Source of the DNA: Enoplolaimus lenunculus
Taxonomy: Eukaryota > Nematoda > Enoplea > Enoplida > Thoracostomopsidae
NCBI GenBank assembly: GCA_030248215.1
Contig: JASANG010000116.1
Coordinates: forward strand, 36,946-100,945
Direction of reading: 5' to 3'
DNA: 64,000 nucleotides
The translations under genes and the position numbers were made by a program. Below, piece by piece: positions 36,138 to 46,224 of the stretch. The notes beneath the pieces are model-generated. The model searched no databases, was not told where the DNA came from, and worked only from the letters and a program-made list of their open reading frames with translations. The number at the start of each line of letters is the position of its first letter. The stretch's first letter is position 1.

Positions 36138-36209
36138 AAAATGCACCAATAAAAAGTAGTCAACTGACATCAATAAACCAGCGAAATATTTTAATGTTTC
36201 AATAACTAC

Positions 36210-39200
36210 CTAAATCAACCCTTGTCCTTTTAGTTTTTCAACCAATTCTTCCACTGTTTCAACTTTAGCACCCGCCTGCCGTTTTGGGGGCTCTTCCACG
36301 CTCAAGACTTCGGTGTGATGCTTTGATATATCAACTCCATAATCTGATGGCTTTTTCACTTCTGTTGGTTTTTTCTTTGCTTTCTGTAAGCATTGCCAAC
36401 ACATATGAAAAAACGAAACCATAGAAACACGCCTGGGCGTAATTGTCTTTCAGACAGCACTGCATGAAGCAATATGCTCTTCAATGATTTAAGCAGTATG
36501 TACGCTTGGATTTGTATTTTAGAACACAATACGAACCGTTAATATCATCTCTCATGCAACACAATTCAACCTGCAACGCAACAAATTCAGGTTTTCCAGT
36601 ATTAGAACTTTCATTTTTGCTGAGTCTTTACTCATTTCAACTCGAAGGCAGAAGAAACATTCAAAAACGAATCGGTTGGTAATTATGTCAGATAAGACTT
36701 ATATATGAAGGATGTAGTCAGCGGGGGTTCCACTAGTTAAACCGTGGAATTGTTGTACTGGGTTTTTAGATCCGGTTTCAGTTTGTGAAACACCCCCCCT
36801 TCAAATGCTTAGAAGAAGTACGTCACCTCTTTTGCAGAATCCTGGTTACGCCAATGCTAGTTATCTAAGCAATCACACCAAAATGATCTTAAGAAACTTA
36901 CGTACCATAATATTAGGCAAAGTCGCGTATCGCGGTTCATTCAGTCTGAGATCAGTTGTACAAACTGCAGGCATTCGAACTCGAATAATTTCTAAACCAC
37001 TGTCAATTTCACGTGTTACATTCAAATGTGTATCACCGTCCTTTTCAATTTTGGAAGCAAATGTTGCCTGAAAACAATGGTTTTACTTGTCGGGCAAATT
37101 ATTCACAAACAACAACTAATTACATTTTTCAATAATTAAACTGCAAACGAAAAACTAAAATAATACCGAAGTCTACACAACATATACGATACAAATTAAA
37201 CTGCCTCAATTCTGACACTAGTTTATAAAAATGGCGACAAACATATAGAAACAAGCGAAATCTTTGTACGACAAACATTAGTTTATTTATTGTCATATTG
37301 TTACTTGTGGCCATTCTAAAATCCCGGCGATCATTTGTCCAGTTTGATTTGCATCGTCGTCTATTGCCTAAAAACAATGTTTTACACGTTGTCGGTAGCG
37401 AATCTAAAAGGCTTTTTAATTGGTTAATAAGATAATTGTCGATATTCGGTGGAAAACATCAAAGTTTGATACAAAATAAAAATATGGATAATGCAGTCTC
37501 AAATTCATTGAAACTAATGTCGAGACAAAAAACTTTCAAAACTAACTTGGAAGCACCTTATGACGTACCTGTTTACCAATAATTACAACATCAGCTTTTT
37601 CGGCTTCAGCAATTTTGGCCAAAATCTTCGCGACATGAATTGGCTCCATTTTATCGTAATCCTTCGGCTCAACTTGAACATGGATGGCACGATCCATTCC
37701 GAGCGCAAGAGCGGTTCGTAGAGTTTCCTAAAATTAAAGCTATGCAGCAAATGCTACCTAACAGTTTGGTTTCCCTAGCAAACAGACGATATCACGCACA
37801 TTTGAGCTTGCGCACATCGACTCCTCAGCCGGCTGAATTCCCTCCACTATGCTCGTTTCCGCGAAAAAATGATACATAACGCAGAAGAGCGAAACTGACG
37901 TGTACTTACATCTCAAATTTCTGCCCGTAGTGAGGCTTTAGTACTAACAGTATATGGCAAGAGAAACCATATAGTTTTAAATATACACTTATATATTCGG
38001 TGCATTCAATTTGTTGAAAATAACACAAACTGTAATTAATACGTTGTTCCTACGAACTTGTTAAAAGCGTACTACTCAAAGCCTAGATTAGTGACAGTCT
38101 GTCCAAGTGAGAACATACAGAACACTGAGGTGGTCCACATGAGACTGCAATAAGTTCACTGGCAATATTTTTCTCTTTCATTCGAACCGCTTCTTCAACC
38201 GCGATTTCGTCGAATGGATTCATGGAATGCTTCACATCTTTTGATACCCCTGTTTTATCAGACAACACTGTAACCTAAAATATTGCAAAAGACATTAATA
38301 CAATGTATATATAATAGGTATAAACTACTATTCAGGGTTTAATTGGTAAAGAAGATGACACTAGATTATGGGACGACCCTCCTTCAGCAGGAAGAATAAA
38401 ATCAGGGCCCGATCTGGGAGTTCCAAAGTATATATAATTAATTTGACAACAATCCAAGAAGACAATATTTCGATTTGTTACCAAATAAAGTCTAACAAGC
38501 CTGGTACCGAAAATGCGTAGTCGGACGGCGGTGGGGGAAGCCCTTACAAAGTTTCTGTGCCAGGGGTGTGATGGGCATTTTCTCCACACAATTAAACAAT
38601 CGGGGAGCGCGACTGGTTGAGCCCTCTGCATGCAAAAGTAAATATGACCCTGGGGCGCGGCCCCGGTAACGGGATTTAAGGCTCCGGCCAGTGCACCGGG
38701 GCCAATGGTTAGTTTGCCGTTGCCTAACCCGAGCAAATTTTTAATACAATCTTTATTGAACTCGATAGTCTTGAAGAACTGAATAAGAAGCTGGTGTTTC
38801 GGTTATGCTACACATTATAAAACGTACTTGTATTCAATTTCATCAATTATATAAGTAGAAAATTTATTTCGACTTAACCTTTCATTTTTCAACAAATAAT
38901 GCTTTCTAGCGATAAACTATTTTGACAAAACAAAATATTTTTATAGAATATTAGGTGGTTCCAATTGATACCAGTTCCGGCCCTAGTGCCATCGTCTAAG
39001 CCACAACCCCGGTATCGGGATAACTAGGAACCCACTTGTAAACAAGAACTTGTACTAAAATCGTCTTAACATTCCCTTTACTGAAAGGGAAGCCACTTGT
39101 ATACGAAATAAACAGTTTCAAATAAAAACTAAAAAACATAATCATGCCCGCTCCAGTAAATAACAGAAGTACTGTGCAAAAGTTTACAGTCCGATGTTGC

Positions 39201-39865
39201 AAAAACGGCTAAATAAAAAAATCCGGAGCCGGACCCTGCATTCTTGTGTTAAAATAAAGTTGCTCAGGAATAACTCATTTATTATTTGGTCATACCTGGC
39301 TGAAAATTGCAAATATGAAATTGCAGCGCGGTATGCACGCTACCTAATTTGTCCAAAGTGTCAACAGTTGTGAAAACCGAACAAATTATTTTCCTCAGAA
39401 TATACTCAATTTATACGTACGTATTTCGGAATGCCAAGGTAGCGTTCAGCTCGACTAAATCAAAATTTTCGCTAAAATCATGTTCCATGATTTTACCGCC
39501 CCTGCCGAAGGAGCGTCTACCATACTTACACAGCAACTTAACAAAATGTCAAATTCCATGATTTCATTTCGATTCAAAAAGACCATTTTCATCCATAATT
39601 TCGTTAGAATTTAATCGGTAACATAATCTTAGTTCGTTCGCAATCGAAAACATCGACAGCAGTGGCAGTTCCAATACATCATTGCAAAATACCATTGGTG
39701 CTTTTTGCAACACAATATAATTAGCCAAGATACATTCAAAAACTCCGAAGTATCAAGCAGAACCATAAAGTTTCAAGAATTTATTAATTCGCAACAACAT
39801 ACAAGAGGTACCTTAACTGCATAGTCAATAACACGTTTGACGCCAACAAGTACTCTGAGCGACAT
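36210..39865 (-). CDS. ETFB: Electron transfer flavoprotein subunit beta (complete, six exons)
   Basis: ETF-beta pairs with ETF-alpha in the mitochondrial matrix and carries electrons from acyl-CoA and other dehydrogenases to ETF-QO; beta holds a structural AMP. Exons (minus strand): 39812-39865, 38119-38274, 37569-37727, 37305-37367, 36906-37067, 36210-36383. Each length is a multiple of three, so all five introns are phase 0, with GT..AG ends. Together they encode 255 aa, the length of the human protein. Landmarks: [15 protein letters not shown] at the start; [50 protein letters not shown]; the ETF-beta signature around [19 protein letters not shown]; and the C-terminal [19 protein letters not shown]. 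The ATG at 39865 is confirmed by alignment of the first residues with the family. No cleavable presequence is evident, as known for this subunit. Intron 1 carries GC-rich repeat sequence (about 38385-38730). The family assignment is secure. Confidence 0.97.
38385..38730. repeat. GC-rich insertion in or beside ETFB intron 1
   Basis: A block much richer in GC than the surrounding intron, with CCGGTAACGGG, GGGGCGCGGCCCC and GTGCACCGGGGCC. A minus-strand frame (38332-38736) crosses it but has no family features. A related phrase (CAGTTCCGGCCCTAGTGCC) occurs at about 38968. It is probably a transposable element of unknown class. Confidence 0.4.
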
Positions 39866-40262
39866 ATTCTATGTATAAATGTAAATACGCCCAAGCAACT
39901 GCAACAAATAAAAGTGTGTAATACTGTTTTCTATGTACCCAACCGAATTAAGAATGATAATCAATTGTATCCACCCGCGCCCTATTTCAAAAACGTTGAC
40001 ACAGAAAGCAAAACACTGGCGAACTTCCAAAGAACGGTGAGATAAACATGAGTACAATTGTTTCTGCAAGAAGTGTTTCAACAAGTTTTCATATTCAAAA
40101 GAAATTTTGAAAGTGATATTCTAACCCGTAACTTTTGGGTAAAAAAGTTGTTCCAAATCTGCTTCAAAAACCATTAGATTCATTGTTGTCCTGGTCTTTC
40201 CATTGCCAGCTTATTTCAAAATGTGACATTTTGCAAATGGGGTGTAAAACAAAGCTGCACAC

Positions 40263-40660
40263 TATATTTTAGTTAAAAACCGAGACCCCGACTTGAACCG
40301 AGACCGACCAGGAGAGTCTCGATCTCGGTCCATTTATAATCACCCCGAGAAAATTGAAATTTTCAAAAGAAATTATTTCCAATGCTTTTTTCGCAGCTCT
40401 TTGTCTTTCGTAATTTTTCGAGTTTTTCACGGCTCTTTTGTGTTGTTCAGGATATATGCTCGTAATTATTGCTTAACTATAATGTTTTGTAATTTCACAG
40501 AGAAATTTTATTCATGAGCCATCAGTTACTTCAAGATACAGCCATACATTTTTGCTGAGTTCTCGCACTACTGATTTCTGTTCCAAACCATCGAGATTCA
40601 AAAACGAGACTGATACCTGCCAAATTCAAAGACTTGCCGAGACCGAGACTACCATCCCTG
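40263..40660. mobile_element. hAT-like foldback with CCGAGA/TCTCGG motif
   Basis: The right end reads TTGCCGAGACCGAGACTACC then ATCCCTG. The left side has AACCGAGACC and GAGTCTCGATCTCGG. The same right end occurs at 51278-51307. The exact left end and target duplication are unclear. Confidence 0.55.
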
Positions 40661-41103
40661 GTTCTAGCAAGTAACGACCCTGAAGTTTGATATTCACATT
40701 AATTTAATTGGATCAAAGGTTTGCCATACTGACACTTTGTTACCTTTTGTAAGCATGTGAGACATGCACTTGAAAATAAGTGCAAATGCAATGATGCGTT
40801 TCACTACATACAACATGCTTGCTGGCAACATACACCTCGTCAAATATAGTCGACTCCTGCATGCATAATTTTGCAGTTGGTTTTTTGGAAGTTCCCGTGC
40901 AAAAATTATCCGCATCTTAATAGCCGAATCATGAATTTATATTAAAAAGAATTAAATTTCTGTTTGGGACACAGTATTTTTTATTTTACCACTGTTAACT
41001 GCACACACTACACGATCTGCAGATTACTTATTTTCCCACTATTAGCAACCGGATACGTACATTTTACGTATATGGTAGCTCATGTTGATACTTATCTTTA
41101 CGT

Positions 41104-41471
41104 CAGGGTGCAATCGGAATTCAGATTCCGATTAGAATTCCAATTCAAAACGAGTTCCGATTACATAATCAATCGGAATCGGAATTTCAACATTTTAACT
41201 TTAGGCCTAATTGCTGTGATACGTTGAATAAAAATTCTGCATTATTTATCGATTTAACTGTTTTCGACGAGTTAACTTATCAATAATTGATTGCAATTTA
41301 GCATTTCAGACCCAAAAATTGATTGCCAATTTGTTCACGCGACGTTTTTGAGAATTGTTGCTAGCCAACAGACAACCTAAATCAATATTATGCTTGTTAA
41401 TACAATTAATACACATAGTCACAAATTTGCTATTCCGATTCCGATATAATCCAGTTCCGCTTTGCACCCTG
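41104..41471. mobile_element. hAT-like foldback element, TCGGAATT interior
   Basis: The left end CAGGGTGCAATCGGAATTC and right end CCGCTTTGCACCCTG are inverted. Flanks are CTTTACGT (41096-41103) and CATTACGT (41472-41479), an 8-bp target duplication with one mismatch. Interior TCGGAATT/AATTCCGATT words are clustered at both ends. No transposase. Confidence 0.8.
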
Positions 41472-41559
41472 CATTACGTGTAGCAAGTGGCCCGCTTGTA
41501 ACGCCACCGGCCACAGTAAAAATCTAGGCCCCGGACTAACTCTAGTAAGCATGTGGATG

Positions 41560-41790
41560 TGCGATATGCTTATCCGTGCGTATATACAATACAATGCATT
41601 GCACCTATAGCATCTATGCTTGACGACAGCATAGGGTTAACATAATCGACGGAAAAAGCAGTTGGATATGTGGCCTACGTGGCGCAATGGTAGAGCTTTC
41701 ACTTGATTATCCTTATCCATAGCCAGAAGTTTGATGTACCTCACCAGGTGAATGTTTGCACCTGTAATGAATAAGTTTCATACACTGAGC
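41560..41790 (+). repeat. tRNA-derived SINE (type C)
   Basis: It contains ACATAATCGACGGAAAAAGC then GTTGGATATGTGGCCTACG and TGGCGCAATGGTAGAGC, an A-box-like tRNA start. The same modules in the same order occur at 48930-49345 and 50325-50520. The B box is poorly kept here. Confidence 0.5.
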
Positions 41791-42069
41791 GTTTATCCGT
41801 AAAAAATTTGGAAGCACTTGAGTTACGGCGTCTCCGATTCTCCGATCTGACTTGTTTTTGGTCAACGAGTGCCTTAACTCAGATGTTTTTGGTTTTGCCT
41901 GTGAAAATTTGCCTACCCTAGTAAATAATATGCAAATTAACTCAAAATGGGGGCTGAGATAGCTGTTACAGCTCCAACACCGCAAGAATTAATGCTAGCT
42001 TGTCTTATATTTTATTTAACATTCGTTATATTTACTGTGTTGAGCTTTACATCATTTCCTGCATTATGT

Positions 42070-42369
42070 CGGTATATGTGCACGTAACTGTATGTAAAGC
42101 AAATGTTCCATGCCTATGCACATATACCGGTATAAAAAGGTTTTGCAACGACCGCGTGGTGTAGTGGTAGCATGCTTGGCTCGAGCGCAAGAGGACCGAG
42201 GTTCGATTCCCGGCGCGGTCATTAACTTTGGGCAAAAATTCAAACAGGGGTCGTGCAGACCGTATAGTACCAACATGGAGGTCCCACAGAGACGGGTACT
42301 GCAAAGAGCAAACCCATGAACTCGGGTAGCTGGATTCACGGTCCGAGACGACCGCCTGTAAAAAAGAGG
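42070..42369 (+). repeat. tRNA-derived SINE (type B), intact copy
   Basis: A leader with GGTATATGTGCACGTAAC and CATATACCGGTATAAAAAGG precedes a 71-nt tRNA-like body (42150-42220). A 3' tail follows with CATTAACTTTGGGCAAAAAT, ACCGTATAGTACCAACATGG and GGTCCGAGACGACC. A second copy begins directly after it at 42370 and is split by LTR insertions. Confidence 0.75.
42150..42220 (+). ncRNA. tRNA-like sequence (SINE head, pol III boxes)
   Basis: The acceptor arms GACCGCG and CGCGGTC pair perfectly. A box is TGGTGTAGTGGTAGCATG and B box is GGTTCGATTCC. The T stem (CGAGG against CCCGG) has two mismatches and the anticodon stem CTTGG/GCAAG one. The loop triplet would be CGA, but there is no long variable arm as a serine tRNA would need. 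With a leader and tail repeated next to it, this is best read as a tRNA-derived SINE head rather than a working tRNA gene. Confidence 0.6.
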
Positions 42370-42474
42370 GATATCGGTATATGTGCACGTAACAGTATGT
42401 AAAGCAAATGTTGCCATGCCTGTGCACATATACCGGTATAAGAAGTTGTTGCAACGACCGCGTGGTGTAGTGGT
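42370..42474 (+). repeat. SINE type B second copy, 5' part (split by LTR element)
   Basis: The leader CGGTATATGTGCACGTAAC.. and the first 19 nt of the tRNA-like head (GACCGCGTGGTGTAGTGGT, 42456-42474) run up to the LTR element. The head continues at 46970 after the retrotransposon and the tail at 48021 after the solo LTR. The 5-bp target duplication GTGGT is 42470-42474 and 46965-46969. Confidence 0.85.
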
Positions 42475-43214
42475 TGTGGTATATGGGAAGAATGACATAG
42501 CTAGGGAAAATGGCCGAAGCAGGGCAAAAAGAAACAGAACGAAACAAAACAAAAGAAACACAAGCAAAAGAAAGGAAAACAAGGAACAAAAATTAATATA
42601 ATAAAAGTTACAGAATTTATGCAAAATAGATAAATGTGTGGGCGACTAGCCCGAATTGTGTATGTTCAGTCTTGAAACAATTTGATAAGATTTGGTGTTG
42701 TTTTGAAACACGGAGAATTGTATTATTGTGTGCTTTTCGCTATTAGGTGGAAACTACTTGTTGTGTTTATAATTGTTCGGTTTAGTTCCGCGCTTGCAGG
42801 ATTAATTGGTAAGAACTTTCTGAGTTGAGTACCGTAGAACTGTTTTAAAATAAGAACTGTTATGGGCGGGCTATTTGTATGTACTCCCGAGTCCGGTGTG
42901 TTGAGCGCCGGAACCTGTCCTTATTAGGTAGTGTGCTCAACAGACGCACCGGGGCTCGGTCATTACTCAAGCCGCTCAGAACGCATATAAACGTTCACTG
43001 ACATAGAAACTGTACACTAAAAACGTAAGCTTAGATCGAATTGAATCAAGAGCATCGGTAAACATCGGACAACATTGTATACTGTATAACCATATCTGTG
43101 CCTTCTGTAAAAACGTTCTTCAGTAAATTCTTAAAACCGACCGCGCCGTTGGTGAAGGGCGAATACGCTATCGTCATAGATCCCGAACTTGGCCGTATAC
43201 ATGAAATTCCGACA
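42475..43214 (+). repeat. 5' LTR
   Basis: 740 bp, TGTGGTATAT..GAAATTCCGACA. A TATA-like box, GCATATAAACG, lies at about 42983-42993, giving a likely transcription start for R shortly after. Near the 3' end an open segment reads KTFFSKFLKPTAPLVKGEY and then IVIDPELGRIHEIPT. It stops at a TGA inside the primer binding site. Confidence 0.95.
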
Positions 43215-43229
43215 TGGTGACCACGATGG
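43215..43229 (+). promoter_or_regulatory. Primer binding site of the LTR element
   Basis: TGGTGACCACGATGG abuts the 5' LTR. TGG pairs with the CCA tail of a tRNA, and TGGTGACC-CGA fits the 3' end of animal tRNA-Trp with one internal mismatch. The tRNA identity is from general knowledge of tRNA-Trp and is an inference. Confidence 0.6.
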
Positions 43230-43322
43230 TCTATGATTGATCTAACGGATAACGGTGTATTTAAAGGATTGACTCGAGAACGTAAGTAAAAACTTTTATT
43301 ATCTTATACTAGCGCATGCAAA

Positions 43323-43799
43323 ATGCCCTCAAAACGAACTTCGGTTCGGTTAACAGAAAACAGAACTCCATTAAGAAGAATAATACGCTATATGGCCCGT
43401 AAAACCCAGACGGGTGAAACTGGTAGTAATGCCCAAAAAACACCGACATTGTCGGTAGAATCAGAACCGAAAAACACAGAATTAACAAATTCCGTAAACT
43501 CCACCATAGTGGATGTTCATAACCAAGAACCGAAACGGGCAGAAATACCTAAAACGGGATCTATACTGCCGCAAGCGACAGTAGCGTGCACTGTACAATC
43601 GGAGACAATCCCTAATAATTTAAATACAGTTAAAAAAACTGTCAGTAGCCAGAATACTGGTAGGGACATGCAATTCAATGCATTGCCGTCAACATATGCA
43701 CCGATTCCTCAAAATTTTCCAAAAGCCGGTAACACAGTTACCCGCATTAATACCAAAACAAAAACAATGCCTGCACGCAAAAGTTCAGGGTATATTTGA
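43323..43799 (+). CDS. LTR element ORF1 (N-terminal Gag-like, 158 codons)
   Basis: The ATG at 43323 opens a 158-codon frame rich in Thr, Asn, Ser, Lys and Gln, starting MPSKRTSVRLTENRTPLRR with a basic N-terminus. It stops at 43799 (TGA), overlapping the next frame, which is shifted by +1. There is no clear capsid-type domain. The overlap suggests either a programmed frameshift near the CGCAAAAG stretch at about 43770 or a one-base lesion that split a single Gag frame. I cannot tell these apart from one copy. Confidence 0.6.
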   Translation: MPSKRTSVRLTENRTPLRRIIRYMARKTQTGETGSNAQKTPTLSVESEPKNTELTNSVNSTIVDVHNQEPKRAEIPKTGSILPQATVACTVQSETIPNNLNTVKKTVSSQNTGRDMQFNALPSTYAPIPQNFPKAGNTVTRINTKTKTMPARKSSGYI

Positions 43800-45537
43800 C
43801 CCAGTTCAAGAGCCGAACGCAACGCAAGTACACAATACAATTGCATTTCAGCAACAACACATAATATCGGAAAGTATAACACAGCAATTTATACGGACAT
43901 TAGGTCCGGAACAATTGCGTATGTTTCAAAAATTGTATTGCAATCAGCAAAATACGTATGCTAGAAATAATACACAGACGAGACAGAGACACGGTCAGTC
44001 TAGAACACCGCGAACGGCTGAACAAATGCAAAAATTACGCGATTCCGGAGCTTGTTTCTATTGCGAACGATCGGGACACATTGCTCGGCATTGCGAAAAA
44101 CGTATAGCAGCTTTAAAATACCGTGCAAAAAATTTGAAAAAAGCAGGCGACCAAGGGGGGACATCCCTGATAAACCAAAGTGATATCACCGCCTGCAAAT
44201 ATTGTAAGAAATCTAACCATAAGGCTGAAAATTGTTTCTTTCGCCCAGATCGAAAGGCAAATAATTTAAATAATAACGCAAATAACATGGTAAACAATAC
44301 CGAAATACTAAGAAATCAAGACAACGCGCCTTCCAATAATACTACTGGTGCGTATCAAATTCCGAATGTAAACCAGGCTGAGTTATCAATGCCAATAAAC
44401 TTGCGCATCCGGAAGTTGCATGAAGAACCGACACAGTGTGATAATTCTATGCCAGCAAATAAAGTTTTAATGGCAAACTTTGAAACTATGGTCACTAAAC
44501 CAACAGGAATGTACATAGAAATTGGCATTCGCAGTTACTTGTTAGCCGGCACAGTAGATACAGGCGCTAATATTAGCCTAATGCAAGCTGGTATTTACCA
44601 GAAATATTTTTCTGATATACCGCTCAATACGGATAATACCATTACATGCAAGTCCTACGATGGCAGCCGAAGCTACAACACAGTCGGATATATCAAAGAG
44701 CAGTTAACTATTGGTAACACGACAAAATTGGCAACAATACATATCGCGCCGGTATTACCAACCGCATTGCTTATTGGCAACAACATTTTATATAATTTTA
44801 ATGTTGTTTTAAACTATAATAGATTTACTGTTACTGTGAATTCGAAGGTAATACCTTCATGGCGATCACGACAAGTTTTTAAAAACGGAAAAATAACATT
44901 TGAATACATTCCGAATTATACAGCGTCATCGCAGCACATTGCCGCTTCGAAAGTACAAAGAGATATTACGTATAAACATCGCCGACATTCACAGGAAAAT
45001 TATAATATACATACGTTTAATACTGGACAGGCGCCAGTAAACTTGGTAATTGAACCAAAACAAATACAAACTAATTTGCATAAAACAATACACATTAAGA
45101 ACACACATACAACAGGATTAATTCATAGAGAAATATCAGGTATAAAAGATATTGAAACTGATACGGCAATAATTAAAACGGTGAATGAAATACCGCTGCC
45201 TAGTACGAGGGCGTTAACAAATAAACATAAATCAAATGGTGTATCAGTTGAAAACACAACGGAAAAAATACCGTTGCAGAAAACTTATGGTGCTAGAGCG
45301 GAGAAAATTTCGCTTAATAAAACTGACCTAGTAATGCAACATAAACCACGTGAATTACACAGTGTGGCATGTGCACAACGGCAGGGAAACTATAGAATAT
45401 TGCCATATAAAAATATGCCGTCATCATCTGAGGCATTAAGACGCTGCCAAACAGATACATTAAGGAGGAATAAATGCAATACATTGTTTTGGTGGATTGA
45501 TACAACTTTGCAGGAATATACCCCTGCTATAACTTGA
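43678..45537 (+). CDS. LTR element ORF2: two CCHC zinc knuckles plus aspartic protease
   Basis: 619 codons from the first start in frame; true coding in this frame probably begins near 43780. Residues 126-139 are CFYCERSGHIARHC and residues 173-186 are CKYCKKSNHKAENC, two CX2CX4HX4C nucleic-acid-binding knuckles. Around residue 294 is the aspartic protease triad context GTVDTGANISLM, followed by ALLIGNNIL, the second conserved retropepsin-like strand. The remaining 200 residues are a Lys/Thr/Asn-rich tail with no reverse transcriptase YxDD-type box, no RNase H and no integrase HHCC or DDE. It ends at TGA 45537. Its role would be to package and process Gag. The frame is intact apart from the +1 offset from ORF1. 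Confidence 0.85.
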   Translation: MHCRQHMHRFLKIFQKPVTQLPALIPKQKQCLHAKVQGIFDPVQEPNATQVHNTIAFQQQHIISESITQQFIRTLGPEQLRMFQKLYCNQQNTYARNNTQTRQRHGQSRTPRTAEQMQKLRDSGACFYCERSGHIARHCEKRIAALKYRAKNLKKAGDQGGTSLINQSDITACKYCKKSNHKAENCFFRPDRKANNLNNNANNMVNNTEILRNQDNAPSNNTTGAYQIPNVNQAELSMPINLRIRKLHEEPTQCDNSMPANKVLMANFETMVTKPTGMYIEIGIRSYLLAGTVDTGANISLMQAGIYQKYFSDIPLNTDNTITCKSYDGSRSYNTVGYIKEQLTIGNTTKLATIHIAPVLPTALLIGNNILYNFNVVLNYNRFTVTVNSKVIPSWRSRQVFKNGKITFEYIPNYTASSQHIAASKVQRDITYKHRRHSQENYNIHTFNTGQAPVNLVIEPKQIQTNLHKTIHIKNTHTTGLIHREISGIKDIETDTAIIKTVNEIPLPSTRALTNKHKSNGVSVENTTEKIPLQKTYGARAEKISLNKTDLVMQHKPRELHSVACAQRQGNYRILPYKNMPSSSEALRRCQTDTLRRNKCNTLFWWIDTTLQEYTPAIT

Positions 45538-46224
45538 ACAATTACTGTACAAAATTTTGTTAGTTTCATGGGAAAATATTTCCTAACATTAAAAATTAAC
45601 GCATTATTGCGGAGAGGGTACATAAAACCATAATAAAGATGGTAATTTTAAAACCGTTATTCAGGCCGGCTTGAAGTTACAAGCCAAAATACCTAACAAA
45701 ACTTAACTATTTGGCAACATTTGTTAAACAATGGCAATGCACATAAAAACCATGTGCACAAAATTGTGAAAATGGTATCAAAACCATATAAAAACCAAGA
45801 CGAATGCGATTGGATCACATTAAAGTGATGATATCGGTAGCAGCAATTGGTAAGTGGTAAGTGCTTAAAAACGTTTAAAACTGTATATTATTAGCTATAG
45901 TACTGTCAAGTTAGAATCTGTTTGTAAACTGGTAATGTGCAAAACAAAATGTTAATATGTAAAAAAATTGTATATTTTTTGTTAATTCTTTGGTTTAGGT
46001 TAATCATTGCGTAAAAAGTTCATCTGTTTGTTTTAATTTTTTCCGCGTGCATAAATAATTACAGTGCAATATTGTTATTTTTCGCCAAGAAGGCGATATT
46101 TCAGTAGTTTTCAGATGCAGACCACAAGGAAATAAAAGAACTTATTGGCAAAAGCGAAACAAGGAAGCGGCGGAAGGAAGGAAGAAAATCAACGTCAAGG
46201 GTCGACGTTTGGCGACAAGGGGGA
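45538..46224 (+). other. Non-coding 3' interior of the LTR element with polypurine tract
   Basis: About 690 bp without a sizeable frame, where an autonomous element would carry pol or its end. Purine-rich runs (GGAAGCGGCGGAAGGAAGG, and AAGGGGGA touching the 3' LTR) give the plus-strand priming site. Confidence 0.75.

Noticed and set aside
38332-38736. 134-codon minus-strand frame in ETFB intron 1
   Set aside because: It lies wholly in intronic GC-rich repeat sequence and has no family resemblance.
42047-42624. 180-186 codon minus-strand frames over the SINEs and 5' LTR
   Set aside because: They cross the SINE/LTR junction and have no protein features; the repeated segments simply lack stops.
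44058-44297. Minus-strand frame opposite the zinc knuckles
   Set aside because: Shadow of LTR element ORF2, whose knuckle motifs identify the coding strand.
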